From assembly GCF_000069225.1 (NCBI RefSeq), contig NC_010407.1, positions 248,001 through 312,000 on the forward strand: 64,000 nt of DNA, written 5' to 3'. Positions 16,159-24,380 of this stretch are shown in pieces. The position numbers and the translations under genes are program-made. Each line of letters starts with the position of its first letter. The first letter of the stretch is position 1. The notes under the pieces were generated by a model, which ran no database searches, was not told the DNA's origin, and was given only the letters and a program-made list of their open reading frames with translations. The stretch is from Clavibacter sepedonicus. Its GTDB lineage: Bacteria > Actinomycetota > Actinomycetes > Actinomycetales > Microbacteriaceae.

Positions 16159-16709
16159 CGCCATGCCTCCATGCTCGTCATCACGGTGGTGCGCGCCCGG
16201 GACAGCCGGCCGCGCACGGTCGAGGGCGTCGCCCCCAGCTTCTCGGCGATCTCCTCGTAGGAGAAGCCTCCCACCTCGCGCAGCATCCACACCTCGCGCT
16301 GCTCGCGGGGCAGCGCGTCGAGCACACCGGCCAGCGCGCGCATCTGCGACGACGTCTCCGCGTCGCGCTCGGGCGAGGTGAGGCGGTCGGCGATCTCGTG
16401 GTCGTCGATGTCGTCGGCGGGGCGGCGGGCGCGGATCCGGTCGATGGACTTGCGGCTCACGATCTGCAGCAGCCAGCTCTTCACCCGGTCGGGCTTCTCG
16501 AGGGTCGGCAGGCGGTCCCACGCGGTGATGAGGGCCTCCTGCACGGCGTCGTCGGCGTCGGCGCGGGATCCGGTGAGCCGGATCGCGAACGCGCGCATGT
16601 AGGGGGCGTGCCGGCGGACCAGCACCTCGAAGGCCCGGGCGTCGCCGTCGGCCGCGCGCTCGGCGAGGATGCTGTCGCCCGCGTCCTGCAAGGAGGAGGA
16701 GAGGGCCAT
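16155..16709 (-). CDS. ECF-type RNA polymerase sigma factor
   Basis: 184 residues. Region 2 covers about 20-90 (FEVLVRRHAPYMRAFAIRLT, DADDAVQEALITAWDRLP); region 4 covers about 125-180 (LPREQREVWMLREVGGFSYE, EEIAEKLGATPSTVRGRLSR). Directs RNA polymerase to a stress regulon. GGAGG precedes the ATG at 16709. The next two genes overlap it by 4 bp each, and a divergent Asp23 gene starts 121 bp away, so the regulon probably includes the Asp23 cluster itself. No classical zinc-binding anti-sigma gene is adjacent; the Asp23-fused protein may fill that role (speculation). Confidence 0.92.
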   Translation of the reverse strand: MALSSSLQDAGDSILAERAADGDARAFEVLVRRHAPYMRAFAIRLTGSRADADDAVQEALITAWDRLPTLEKPDRVKSWLLQIVSRKSIDRIRARRPADDIDDHEIADRLTSPERDAETSSQMRALAGVLDALPREQREVWMLREVGGFSYEEIAEKLGATPSTVRGRLSRARTTVMTSMEAWR

Positions 16710-16730
16710 GCCGTACCTCCGTGTGCGCTG

Positions 16731-16757
16731 GGAATGACGGTGGATCCGTGACGTAAC
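16731..16757 (+). promoter_or_regulatory. Candidate ECF promoter between sigma factor and Asp23 genes
   Basis: GGAATG (16731-16736) and CGTAAC (16752-16757) are 15 bp apart and resemble the GGAAY / CGTT pattern of ECF promoters, facing the Asp23 gene at 16831. It is the only such pair in the divergent interval. Autoregulation is inferred, not shown. Confidence 0.35.
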
Positions 16758-16830
16758 GCGGCGTCCATGCGTCGCATCCATGAATACCACAGCAGCGCCC
16801 GGCCGACGGGCACCCACGAGGAGGAACCGC

Positions 16831-17295
16831 ATGAGCGACCAGAACACCAGCACCCCCGCGGACGTCACCTGCGTCGCGCCCGCCACCACCGGGATCGCCA
16901 CCGGCAGCGTGCTCGCCGAGGGCGACACCACGGTCACCGACGGCGTCATCGCCAAGGTCGCCGGCCTCGCCGTCCGGGACATCCCCGGCGTGCACGCGCT
17001 CGGCGGGGGCGCGGCCCGCGTCATCGGCCAGCTCCGCGACCGCATCGGCCAGACCGACCTCACGCAGGGGATCGCCGTAGACGCCCAGGAGGCGGGCGTC
17101 TCCTTCGAGGTGACCCTCGTCGCCGAGTACGGCGTGCCGCTCCAGGACGTCGCCGCCGACGTGCGCGCCGCCATCTCCGACGCCGTGACCGAGCTCGTCG
17201 GCCGCCCGGTGACCCGCGTCGACGTCACGGTCGCCGACATCGTGATGCCCGGCGAGGGATCCGACGACGCCGCCGTCGAGGCGCCCGCCGTCTGA
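16831..17295 (+). CDS. Asp23/Gls24 family alkaline-shock protein
   Basis: 154 residues. Typical Asp23 domain: TVTDGVIAKVAGLAVRDIPG, VHALGG, then VSFEVTLVAEYGVPLQDVAA and VTRVDVTVADIV. In Staphylococcus, Asp23 is an abundant membrane-anchored protein whose loss triggers a cell-wall stress response. GAGGAGG lies 8 nt before ATG 16831. It is divergent from the sigma factor and followed by a clear hairpin terminator. Low-complexity N- and C-terminal tails (PADVTCVAPA, VEAPAV) flank the domain. Confidence 0.92.
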   Translation: MSDQNTSTPADVTCVAPATTGIATGSVLAEGDTTVTDGVIAKVAGLAVRDIPGVHALGGGAARVIGQLRDRIGQTDLTQGIAVDAQEAGVSFEVTLVAEYGVPLQDVAADVRAAISDAVTELVGRPVTRVDVTVADIVMPGEGSDDAAVEAPAV

Positions 17296-17313
17296 CCCGC
17301 CCCGCACGCCCCG

Positions 17314-17346
17314 ACGGGCCGCCTTTCCTCGCGACGGGCGGCCCGT
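17314..17346 (+). terminator. Terminator of the Asp23 gene
   Basis: Stem ACGGGCCGCC / GGCGGCCCGT (10 bp), loop of 13 nt, 18 bp after the stop codon, followed by TGTCGCG. Confidence 0.6.
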
Positions 17347-17406
17347 TGTCGCGTCCGGCCCGGCCGCGTCCGCTGTCCTCGCAGATCGCGGGCGTACCGT
17401 CGGGGG

Positions 17407-18342
17407 ATGACCGACGACACCGCTGCCGCGCCCGCATCCGCCCCCGCCTCCGACGGGAAGCCCCGCGTGGCGCTCCTCGGCACCGGCGTGATGGGGGCGG
17501 GCATGAGCCGCTCGATCCTCCGCGCCGGCCTGCCGCTCAGAGTGTGGAACCGCAGCGCCGGGAAGGCCGCGCCCCTCGCCGACGCCGGCGCGACGGTGGC
17601 CGACAGCGCCGCGGACGCCGTGCGCGACGCCGACGTCGTGGTGGTCATGCTGTTCGACGCGGACGCCGTGCTCGAGGTCCTCGCCGAGGTCGCGCCCGCG
17701 CTCCGCCCCGACGCCGTCGTGCTCCAGTCCTCCACCGTCGGGGTCGAGGGCACGCAGCGGATCGCCGCGCTCGCCGCCGAGCACGGCGTCCGGCTCGTCG
17801 ACGCGCCCGTCCTCGGCACGCGCGGCCCCGCCGAGCAGGGCCTCCTCGTGCACCTCGTCTCCGGATCCGAGGACGACATCGCCGTCGCCCGCCCCGTCCT
17901 CGAGGCGACCGGCTCCCGCACCGTGGTCGCCGGATCCACGGCGGGCCCCGGATCCGCTCTCAAGCTCGCCTGCAACGCGTGGATCGCCTCGATCACCGCG
18001 GCGACCGGCCAGTCGCTCGGCCTCGCGCGCCTCCTCGGCGTCGAGCCGCGCCTCTTCCTCGACGCGATCGCGGGCGGCGCGGCCGACACCCCGTACGCGC
18101 ACCTCAAGGGCGGGGCGATGCTGTCCGGCGAGCTCGCGCCGTCGTTCGCGCTCGACGGCCTGCTCAAGGACGTGACGCTGATGCTCGCCGCGCTCGACGG
18201 CGCCGACGCGCACGACTTCGACACCGCGATGCTCGAGGCGCTCCGCGAGACGTACGCGGAGGCGTCCGCGGCCGGCCACGGCGGCGACGACGTGGCCGCC
18301 GTCGGCACGGTGTTCGGCCTGCCGGCGTCGTCCGACTCCTGA
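17407..18342 (+). CDS. NAD(P)-dependent beta-hydroxyacid dehydrogenase
   Basis: 311 residues of the 3-hydroxyisobutyrate / tartronate semialdehyde reductase family. The Rossmann motif is VALLGTGVMGAGMSRSIL; other markers are VWNRS, VLQSSTVG, DAPVLGTRGPAEQG, GPGSALKLACN and FALDGLLKDV with the catalytic Lys. Expected to oxidise or reduce a small beta-hydroxyacid in the cytosol. A TACCGT -10 element lies 6 nt before ATG 17407. pyrE follows on the same strand, 66 bp on with its own -10-like hexamer. Confidence 0.9.
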   Translation: MTDDTAAAPASAPASDGKPRVALLGTGVMGAGMSRSILRAGLPLRVWNRSAGKAAPLADAGATVADSAADAVRDADVVVVMLFDADAVLEVLAEVAPALRPDAVVLQSSTVGVEGTQRIAALAAEHGVRLVDAPVLGTRGPAEQGLLVHLVSGSEDDIAVARPVLEATGSRTVVAGSTAGPGSALKLACNAWIASITAATGQSLGLARLLGVEPRLFLDAIAGGAADTPYAHLKGGAMLSGELAPSFALDGLLKDVTLMLAALDGADAHDFDTAMLEALRETYAEASAAGHGGDDVAAVGTVFGLPASSDS

Positions 18343-18408
18343 TCGGGTCCGCGTCCCGCCCGCCCGTCGCACCGGGCGGCGCGGTTCCCCGCCCGTAGGA
18401 TCGGCTGC

Positions 18409-18963
18409 GTGACGACCTCCGACGCGCGCCAGCAGCTCATCGACCACATCAAGCGGGACGCCGTCTTCCACGGCGACTTCACGCTGACGAGCGGCAAGAA
18501 GGCCAGCTACTACGTCGACCTCCGCCGCGTCAGCCTCGACCACCGCGTCGCGCCGCTCATCGGTCAGGTCATGCTCGACCTCATCGCCGACGTGCCCGAC
18601 GTCGCCGCGGTCGGCGGGCTGACGATGGGCGCGGATCCCATCGCCGCCGCGATCCTGCACCAGGGCGCCGCGGTCGGCCGGGGCTACGACGCGTTCGTCG
18701 TCCGCAAGGAGCCCAAGGACCACGGCCGCGGTCGCCAGGTCGAGGGCCCGGACCTGGCGGGCAAGCGCGTCATCGTCGTCGAGGACACCTCCACCACCGG
18801 CGGATCCCCGCTGAAGGCCATCGAGGCGCTCGAGAAGGTGGGCGCGGAGATCGCCGCGGTCGCCGTGGTCGTCGACCGCTCGACCGACGCCCGTGAGGTG
18901 ATCGAGGCCGCCGGACACCGGTACCTGTACGCGATCGGCCTCGAGGACCTGGGGCTCGCCTAG
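18409..18963 (+). CDS. pyrE: Orotate phosphoribosyltransferase
   Basis: 184 residues. Transfers ribose-5-phosphate from PRPP to orotate to make OMP in de novo pyrimidine synthesis. The orotate-side motif FTLTSGKKASYYVDLRR and the PRPP-binding motif VIVVEDTSTTGGSPLKAIEA are intact. GTG start at 18409, with TAGGAT 7 nt upstream and no Shine-Dalgarno (leaderless). Its TAG stop overlaps the GTG of the next gene (TAGTG), so a large membrane protein is translationally coupled to it, an unusual partner for pyrE. Confidence 0.95.
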   Translation: MTTSDARQQLIDHIKRDAVFHGDFTLTSGKKASYYVDLRRVSLDHRVAPLIGQVMLDLIADVPDVAAVGGLTMGADPIAAAILHQGAAVGRGYDAFVVRKEPKDHGRGRQVEGPDLAGKRVIVVEDTSTTGGSPLKAIEALEKVGAEIAAVAVVVDRSTDAREVIEAAGHRYLYAIGLEDLGLA

Positions 18964-21104
18964 TGGACGCGGCGCCCGGCGGCAGCGGCGGCTCCGGATC
19001 CGGTCGCGACGACGACGACCCGTTCGCGATCCGTCCCGCGACCGACGCCGACCGCGAGCGCCCCGCGCAGCCGCTCGCGCCCATCGGCTGGGGCCGATCG
19101 GCGGCACGAGAGCCCGTCCCCGCGGACCGGGACGCGCCGAACGCGCGGGACGCCGCCGACTCCGACGCCGGCGTGGATCCCGCGCCCGACGACGCGTCCC
19201 CGCCCGCCGTCGGCGACATCCTCGCGGGCATCGTGCCGCTCGACCCGACGGAGGACGACGAGCGCATCGCCCCGCTCGACCGGGTGGATCCCGACCCGAG
19301 CACCGTCGACCCCGCCTCCGAGCCCGACGCGCCGGCACCCGAGCCCGGCATCGCGGCCGCACCGGTCGACGCGGGCGACGTGGAGTTCCCCGGCGAGCCC
19401 GACCCCGGGTACGTGCCCGCCCCCGCCGCGGACGGTGCGGATGCGATGCCGACCGGCGAGGTGCTGAGCGGCGAGGTCGAGGCGGATCCCGCCCCGGCCG
19501 ACGACGCGCCGGCCGAGCTGGTCCTCGAGCCGGTCGACGACGGGCCGGACGACGTCGCCCTGCCGGCCATGCCCTCGGACGCGACCGTGGTCGACGCCGA
19601 GCTCGTCGAGGATCCCGCCGACCAGGCCGAGGCCGATGGCGGCGACCCCGACGGATCCGTGCAGCTGACGCCGCTCCGCGACGAGCGGACGGACGAGGAC
19701 GCCGACGTCGTCGACGACCCCGCCGGGCCCGCCGCGCACGAGGTCGTGCCGGAGCGGTTCGACGCGGGGGACGTCGACGGGAACGCGTCGGCCGATGCCG
19801 ATGCCGATGCCGAGCGCGACGACGAGGACGCCGCCCCTGCTCCGCTCGCCCCCGCTGCCGCCGCCGCGCGCGCCGCCGCGATGGCGTGGGCGTCCGGTTC
19901 CGCCCCGGCCGCCGCTGCGCCGGCGCCCGCGCCCACTGCACCTGCGTCCGCCGCGCCCGCGGCGGCGGCCGAGGTGCCCGAGACGGCGCCGACCGCGGAG
20001 CGCCCGGAGACCGCATCCGGATCCGGGACCCCGTCCGAGCCTCAGGCCGAGGGGGAGAACGCGGCCGAGACGGAGACGGCCGTGCTGTCGTCGGTCGTCG
20101 CGGCGTCGGACGCGGACCGCGTACCCGAGGAGGACGCCGAGCCGCGGGACGATGCCGTCCCGAGCGATGCGGATGCCCATCCCGCCACCGCCCGGATCAC
20201 GTCGCCGTCGCCGTCGCCGTCGGACGAGCCCGAGCCCGAGGACGCCATCGCACTCCTCTTCGGCGACCCCGCCGCCGACAGCGCCGACAGCGCCGCCGCC
20301 CCGCACGCCGACCGCGACGCCCCCACGGTCGCCGTCCCGGCCGCCGCCTCATCCCGATCGGAGCCGGACCCGGAGCCGCGTCCCGACCCGGTCCCGCGTC
20401 CCCTGCCGGTCCCGCCGCCGTACGCGGCTCCGCTCGCACCCCGGGCCCCCGCACCGCGCGCTCCCGTCCTCGACACGGCCCGCGTCGCCGCCCCTCCCGC
20501 CGCCGCACCGCCGCGCGCCCCCCGCGGCCCGCGGCGCACCGGCCTCTGGGTCGGCGGCGCGATCCTGCTGGTGCTGCTCCTGGTCGGCCTCTTCTACCTG
20601 GGCCAGCGGCTCGGATCCGGCGCCGCGCCCGACCCCGCCCCCGTCGCCACCACGACCCCCGAGGCCTCGCCGACCCCGTCGCCCACCCCCACGGATCCCG
20701 TGCAGGGCCCGGCCGCGGCGGGCACCCAGGCGTGGGACGCGCTGCTCGGTGGCGAGTGCATCGACCCGTACTCCACGCCGTGGGAGGAGGAGTTCACGGT
20801 CGTCGACTGCGGCTCCGAGCACCACGCGCAGATGGTCGCCCGCGTCGCGCTCCCGCAGACCGGCGACGCCTTCCCCGGAGAGGAGGCCGTGCGCGACTCC
20901 GCCGACCAGCTCTGCATCGCGGACACCGTGATCGACTACGCCGCGGCCCGCGCCTACTCCGACGTCCAGTACCAGTCGGCGTACCCGATCACGCAGGAGG
21001 AGTGGGCCGCGGGCGACCGCGACGCCTACTGCTTCGTGACGCGCGCCGGCGGCGGCACCTTCACGGGCAGCATCGGCGTCCCGCAGCCGCCCGTCGTCCC
21101 GTAG
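18963..21104 (+). CDS. Large acidic, single-pass protein with septum-formation domain
   Basis: 713 residues. The first ~525 residues are disordered, very rich in Asp/Glu/Pro/Ala. One membrane helix follows at about 527-548 (LWVGGAILLVLLLVGLFYLG), then a Pro/Thr linker. The extracytoplasmic domain carries cysteines in GECIDPYSTPW, VVDCGSEHHAQMVARVALP and QLCIADTV; this is the pattern of the Septum_form family (C...VxC...PHxxEV). The disordered cytosolic half probably binds other proteins, while the outer part senses or binds a wall ligand. The GTG start overlaps the pyrE stop. The role in division is inferred from the family name only. Confidence 0.75.
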   Translation: MDAAPGGSGGSGSGRDDDDPFAIRPATDADRERPAQPLAPIGWGRSAAREPVPADRDAPNARDAADSDAGVDPAPDDASPPAVGDILAGIVPLDPTEDDERIAPLDRVDPDPSTVDPASEPDAPAPEPGIAAAPVDAGDVEFPGEPDPGYVPAPAADGADAMPTGEVLSGEVEADPAPADDAPAELVLEPVDDGPDDVALPAMPSDATVVDAELVEDPADQAEADGGDPDGSVQLTPLRDERTDEDADVVDDPAGPAAHEVVPERFDAGDVDGNASADADADAERDDEDAAPAPLAPAAAAARAAAMAWASGSAPAAAAPAPAPTAPASAAPAAAAEVPETAPTAERPETASGSGTPSEPQAEGENAAETETAVLSSVVAASDADRVPEEDAEPRDDAVPSDADAHPATARITSPSPSPSDEPEPEDAIALLFGDPAADSADSAAAPHADRDAPTVAVPAAASSRSEPDPEPRPDPVPRPLPVPPPYAAPLAPRAPAPRAPVLDTARVAAPPAAAPPRAPRGPRRTGLWVGGAILLVLLLVGLFYLGQRLGSGAAPDPAPVATTTPEASPTPSPTPTDPVQGPAAAGTQAWDALLGGECIDPYSTPWEEEFTVVDCGSEHHAQMVARVALPQTGDAFPGEEAVRDSADQLCIADTVIDYAAARAYSDVQYQSAYPITQEEWAAGDRDAYCFVTRAGGGTFTGSIGVPQPPVVP

Positions 21105-21258
21105 CCGCCAGCCCCTGCGCCGCTCCCCACCGGCGACGCACGCGCGGACCGTCCGTCCCGAACCTGGGGACTCGGGGAACGCCGTGCCGCGCTCCCGCCC
21201 TACCCTCGGCATCCCGCGCGCATCGCCCGTGCCCGCGGATCCAGGGGACGGGGAACGG

Positions 21259-22539
21259 ATGGCCTCACGCGTCCGACCCGGCGACCGCGCCTTCCTGCTC
21301 CTCTGGGGCGCGCAGGCGGTCTCCTCCCTCGGAGCGAGCGCGGCGTCGTTCGCGCTCACGCTGCAGGTGTTCGCCGAGACCGGCAGCGCGCTGGCCCTCT
21401 CAGCGCTCACCGTCGTCGCCACGGTCGCGTCCATCTACTGCGCGCCGCTCACCGGCTGGGCGGCGGATCGCATCGGCCATCGCCGCGCGGCCCTCGCGAG
21501 CAACGCGGTGCTCGCGACCGCGTCCGTGGGCATGGCGGCGGTCTCGGCGGCGGGCCCCGGCCGGCTGCTCGCCATCGTCTACCCGCTCACGTTCCTGTCG
21601 GCGCTCGCGTCGTCGACCCTCGCGCTGACTCTCACGGCGAGCGTGCGGCGGATGCGCCAGGAGGCCGACCTCACGCGGATCAACGGCATCACCTCGCTCC
21701 TGCAGGACGGCCCGACTCTGCTCGCGCCCGTCCTCGGGGCCGCGCTCTCCGCGACCGTGGCCCCGTCCGCCGTCTTCCTCGTCGACGCCGCGACCTCGCT
21801 CGGCTGCGTGGCCGCGCTCCTCGTGGTGCGCTGGGATGCGCCGCCCGACCGCCGCATCCGGAACCCGTTCCGCGGCGCCCGCGACGGCATCGCGTGGATC
21901 CTCCGGCACCCCGGCCCCCGCCGTCTCCAGCTCGGCTTCGGGGCGCTCAACCTCGCCAACGGGATCGCCGCGTCCGCCACGACCGCGTACGTGCTGCTGC
22001 TCGGGGCGGGCGGCATCGGCTCCGGGGCGAGCCTCGCGGCGTTCAGCATCGCCGGATCCGCCGGGCTCCTCGCGGGTGCCGCGCTCGTCGCCGCCCGGGG
22101 CGACCGCATCCCGCGGCTCGCCGCCATCGCGGGCGCGGCCCTCGTGCTCGGTCTCGTGGGCCGTGTCGCGCTGGCCTCGACGGCGCTGCTCGGGGTGTGG
22201 ATCGCCGCTGCCGTCGTCCGCAACGTCGTGCTCCAGGTGCAGGGCGCGCCGCTCACCGCGGTGTGGCAGGAACGCACACCGCCCGAGCGGCAGGGCGCGA
22301 TCCTCGGCGCGAAGAAGCTGCTCGGCCAGGGGTTCTATCCGCCGGCGGTGCTCCTGGGCGGCGCGCTTACGGTCGCGCTGCACCCGCTCGGGCAGGAGAC
22401 GGCGCTGCGGGTCGTCGTGATCGCGGGCGGTCTGGGCGAGGCGCTCGTGGGCCTCGCGATGCTGCGCTCCCACGGCATCCGCGCCCTGCTCGCCCGACCC
22501 ACCGCGCCCGCCGCGGATCCCGCGAGCGCGGGCGGGTGA
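21259..22539 (+). CDS. MFS exporter 1
   Basis: 426 residues with 10-12 hydrophobic segments. The N-terminus reads LLLWGAQAVSSLGASAASFA. The loop 2-3 motif GWAADRIGHRRAAL corresponds to the MFS signature G-x-x-x-D-R-x-G-R-R. This is the DHA/EntS-like branch of drug and siderophore exporters. I chose ATG 21259 because GGGGAACGG lies upstream; a GTG at 21184 gives a less convincing extension. Its TGA overlaps the GTG of the next MFS gene (GTGA), so the two may form a heteromeric or co-regulated exporter pair. Confidence 0.85.
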   Translation: MASRVRPGDRAFLLLWGAQAVSSLGASAASFALTLQVFAETGSALALSALTVVATVASIYCAPLTGWAADRIGHRRAALASNAVLATASVGMAAVSAAGPGRLLAIVYPLTFLSALASSTLALTLTASVRRMRQEADLTRINGITSLLQDGPTLLAPVLGAALSATVAPSAVFLVDAATSLGCVAALLVVRWDAPPDRRIRNPFRGARDGIAWILRHPGPRRLQLGFGALNLANGIAASATTAYVLLLGAGGIGSGASLAAFSIAGSAGLLAGAALVAARGDRIPRLAAIAGAALVLGLVGRVALASTALLGVWIAAAVVRNVVLQVQGAPLTAVWQERTPPERQGAILGAKKLLGQGFYPPAVLLGGALTVALHPLGQETALRVVVIAGGLGEALVGLAMLRSHGIRALLARPTAPAADPASAGG

Positions 22540-23753
22540 GCCGCGCCGGCTCCGATCCGCTCGGGCGGCGCTTCCGCGCGCTCCAGGCCGCGCGCACGAT
22601 CTCGGCCGCGGGCAACGGCTTCGGCCGGGTGGCCCTCGCGTTCGCCGTGCTCGGGATCCCGGGCGCCGGGCCGGCGGAGGTGTCGCTCGTGCTCGCGTGC
22701 CAGACGCTGCCGCAGCTGCTGCTGATCCTCGTGGGCGGGGTCGTCGCCGACCGCGTCTCGCGGTCGCGGCTCATGGTGGCCGCGGAGGTCGCGGCGACGG
22801 CCGCCTGGGTGGGGCTGGCGCTCGTCTCCGGCCTCGGGGTCCCGTCGATCCCGGCGCTGGCCGTGCTCGCCGCGGTCGCGGGGATCGCGACCGCGATGTT
22901 CACGCCGGCGATGAGCGGCGTGGTGCCGCAGCTCGTGCGCCCGGATCAGCTGCAGCGGGCGAACGCGACCTTCCGGGTGGGCCAGAACGCGGCGCTGCTC
23001 CTCGGCCTGGGCCTTTCGGGCGTCGTCGTCGCGGAGCTCGGCGCGACCGCGGCGCTCGTCGTGAACGCGGCGTCGTTCGGCGTCAGCGGCCTGCTCATCG
23101 CCGGCATCCGCGTGCCGGATCCCGACCGCCCGCCGTCCCGTGTCCTCGCGGACCTGCGGCGCGGCGTTCGCGAGTTCGCGGCCCGGCAGTGGCTCTGGGT
23201 CACGACGGCGCGGTTCTCCGTGGTGGTCGCCGCGCTCAACGCGACGGTCGGCGTGCTCGGCCCGCTCGTCGCCATCCGGAGCTACGGCGGCCCGGCTGCC
23301 TGGTCGGTCATCGTCGCCTCGCAGGCGGTGGGCACCATCGGCGGCGCGACGCTCGCGGCCCGGATCCGCGTCGCCCGCCCCATCCGCACGGCCGTGCTCG
23401 CGACGCTGGCGCTCGCGGTGCCCATGCTGCTGCTCGCGTGCGCGGCACCCGTCTGGCTGCGCTGCGCGGGCATGATCGTGGCCGGGGTGGCGATCGACGT
23501 CTTCGGCGTGCTCTGGTCGACCACCCTTCAGCAGCGCGTGCCCGAGGACGTGCTCTCCCGCGTGAGCGCGTTCGACTCCTTCGGCTCCCTGTCGCTCGCG
23601 CTCCTCGGACTCCTGGTGGCCGGCCCGATCGCGGCGGCCACGGGCACGGGTGCCGCGCTGCTCGCCTGCGCGGGCCTCGTGGTCGCGGCCACGCTCGCCG
23701 CGCTGATCAGCCCCGAGGTGCGACGGCTCCGGAGCGGCCCGCGCGCTACATGA
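22536..23753 (+). CDS. MFS exporter 2 (EntS-like)
   Basis: 405 residues, 12 predicted helices. The protein begins LGRRFRALQAARTISAAGNG; the loop motif GGVVADRVSRSRLMV matches the MFS D-R-x-x-R signature. Other EntS-like features are AIATAMFTPAMSGVVPQLVR, DQLQRANATFRVGQN and LQQRVPEDVLSRVSAFD. Predicted to export a small molecule from the cytosol. It starts at GTG 22536, which overlaps the preceding stop codon, so translation is coupled. The gene ends directly at the edge of the lower-GC segment. Confidence 0.88.
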   Translation: MSRAGSDPLGRRFRALQAARTISAAGNGFGRVALAFAVLGIPGAGPAEVSLVLACQTLPQLLLILVGGVVADRVSRSRLMVAAEVAATAAWVGLALVSGLGVPSIPALAVLAAVAGIATAMFTPAMSGVVPQLVRPDQLQRANATFRVGQNAALLLGLGLSGVVVAELGATAALVVNAASFGVSGLLIAGIRVPDPDRPPSRVLADLRRGVREFAARQWLWVTTARFSVVVAALNATVGVLGPLVAIRSYGGPAAWSVIVASQAVGTIGGATLAARIRVARPIRTAVLATLALAVPMLLLACAAPVWLRCAGMIVAGVAIDVFGVLWSTTLQQRVPEDVLSRVSAFDSFGSLSLALLGLLVAGPIAAATGTGAALLACAGLVVAATLAALISPEVRRLRSGPRAT

Positions 23754-23903
23754 TGCGCGGAGTTCCGGATCCACTCGGCGGACGGTCACGCGCAGACGCG
23801 GCTCCTGGAGACGGCGGGTCCGATTGTGCACAGACTCGGACGGCCCAGTGTGAGTGGGGAGATGCTTGCCCCGTCCGCCTGTCGGTTACGTGGAAAGAAA
23901 GTC

Positions 23904-24323
23904 ATGTCTCGCAAAGAGATCACGCGATGGGTCTTGCTTACGGCGATTGTGGGGCCGGCGTGCGTATTTGCGTCGCTCTTGTTTCCGCCATTCCTGGTGC
24001 TAGGAGTCGCGGTCAGCGCGGCCGGAGGCTTGGGGCTCGCTATCGGTTATTCCAGGTTGACTGGACGATGGTCCTGGGCTGTGTCGGTCAGCGCCGCAGT
24101 TGTGGTCTTCGTCGCCTCCGCAGCGGTCTGTTTTGCCTTCTGGGGTCAAGCCTTCAACCTCACGGATCAGAACGCCCCTGTGCCTGTTGCGCTCGAAGCC
24201 GGGATTGCAGCCTCCGGTGCGCTCATTGTCTTGTCATTTGTCGCCTTTGCGGTCATCGTCGCTTCGGTGGCATCTCGGGCAAACCGCCGGGTTGGTCAGA
24301 ACGTCGGTTCTGCTCGAGCGTAA
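23904..24323 (+). CDS. Small four-helix membrane protein in a lower-GC islet
   Basis: 139 residues with four hydrophobic segments (about 8-30, 32-50, 57-80, 95-120). It contains GLAIGYSRLTGRWSWAVSVS and ends with a polar tail (SRANRRVGQNVGSARA). The ATG at 23904 has GGAAAGAAA upstream. I do not recognise the family. Codon use is visibly different from its neighbours: many third positions are A or T, and codons such as TTG, ATT and TCT are frequent. This suggests recent acquisition together with the next gene. Membrane location is clear; function is unknown. Confidence 0.6.
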   Translation: MSRKEITRWVLLTAIVGPACVFASLLFPPFLVLGVAVSAAGGLGLAIGYSRLTGRWSWAVSVSAAVVVFVASAAVCFAFWGQAFNLTDQNAPVPVALEAGIAASGALIVLSFVAFAVIVASVASRANRRVGQNVGSARA

Positions 24324-24380
24324 TCTTTCGCTCGGCACACGCGGTAGTCCATTTCGTGTGCACTGAGCTACTTCCGCACA

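Noticed and set aside
15517-20016. A very long minus-strand open frame of about 1500 codons antisense to pyrE and its neighbours
   Set aside because: High-GC codon bias leaves the antisense frame open. The translation is Arg/Pro/Gly-rich and lacks domains; real genes on the other strand explain the region. Only its 3' end, the Asp23 gene, is genuine.
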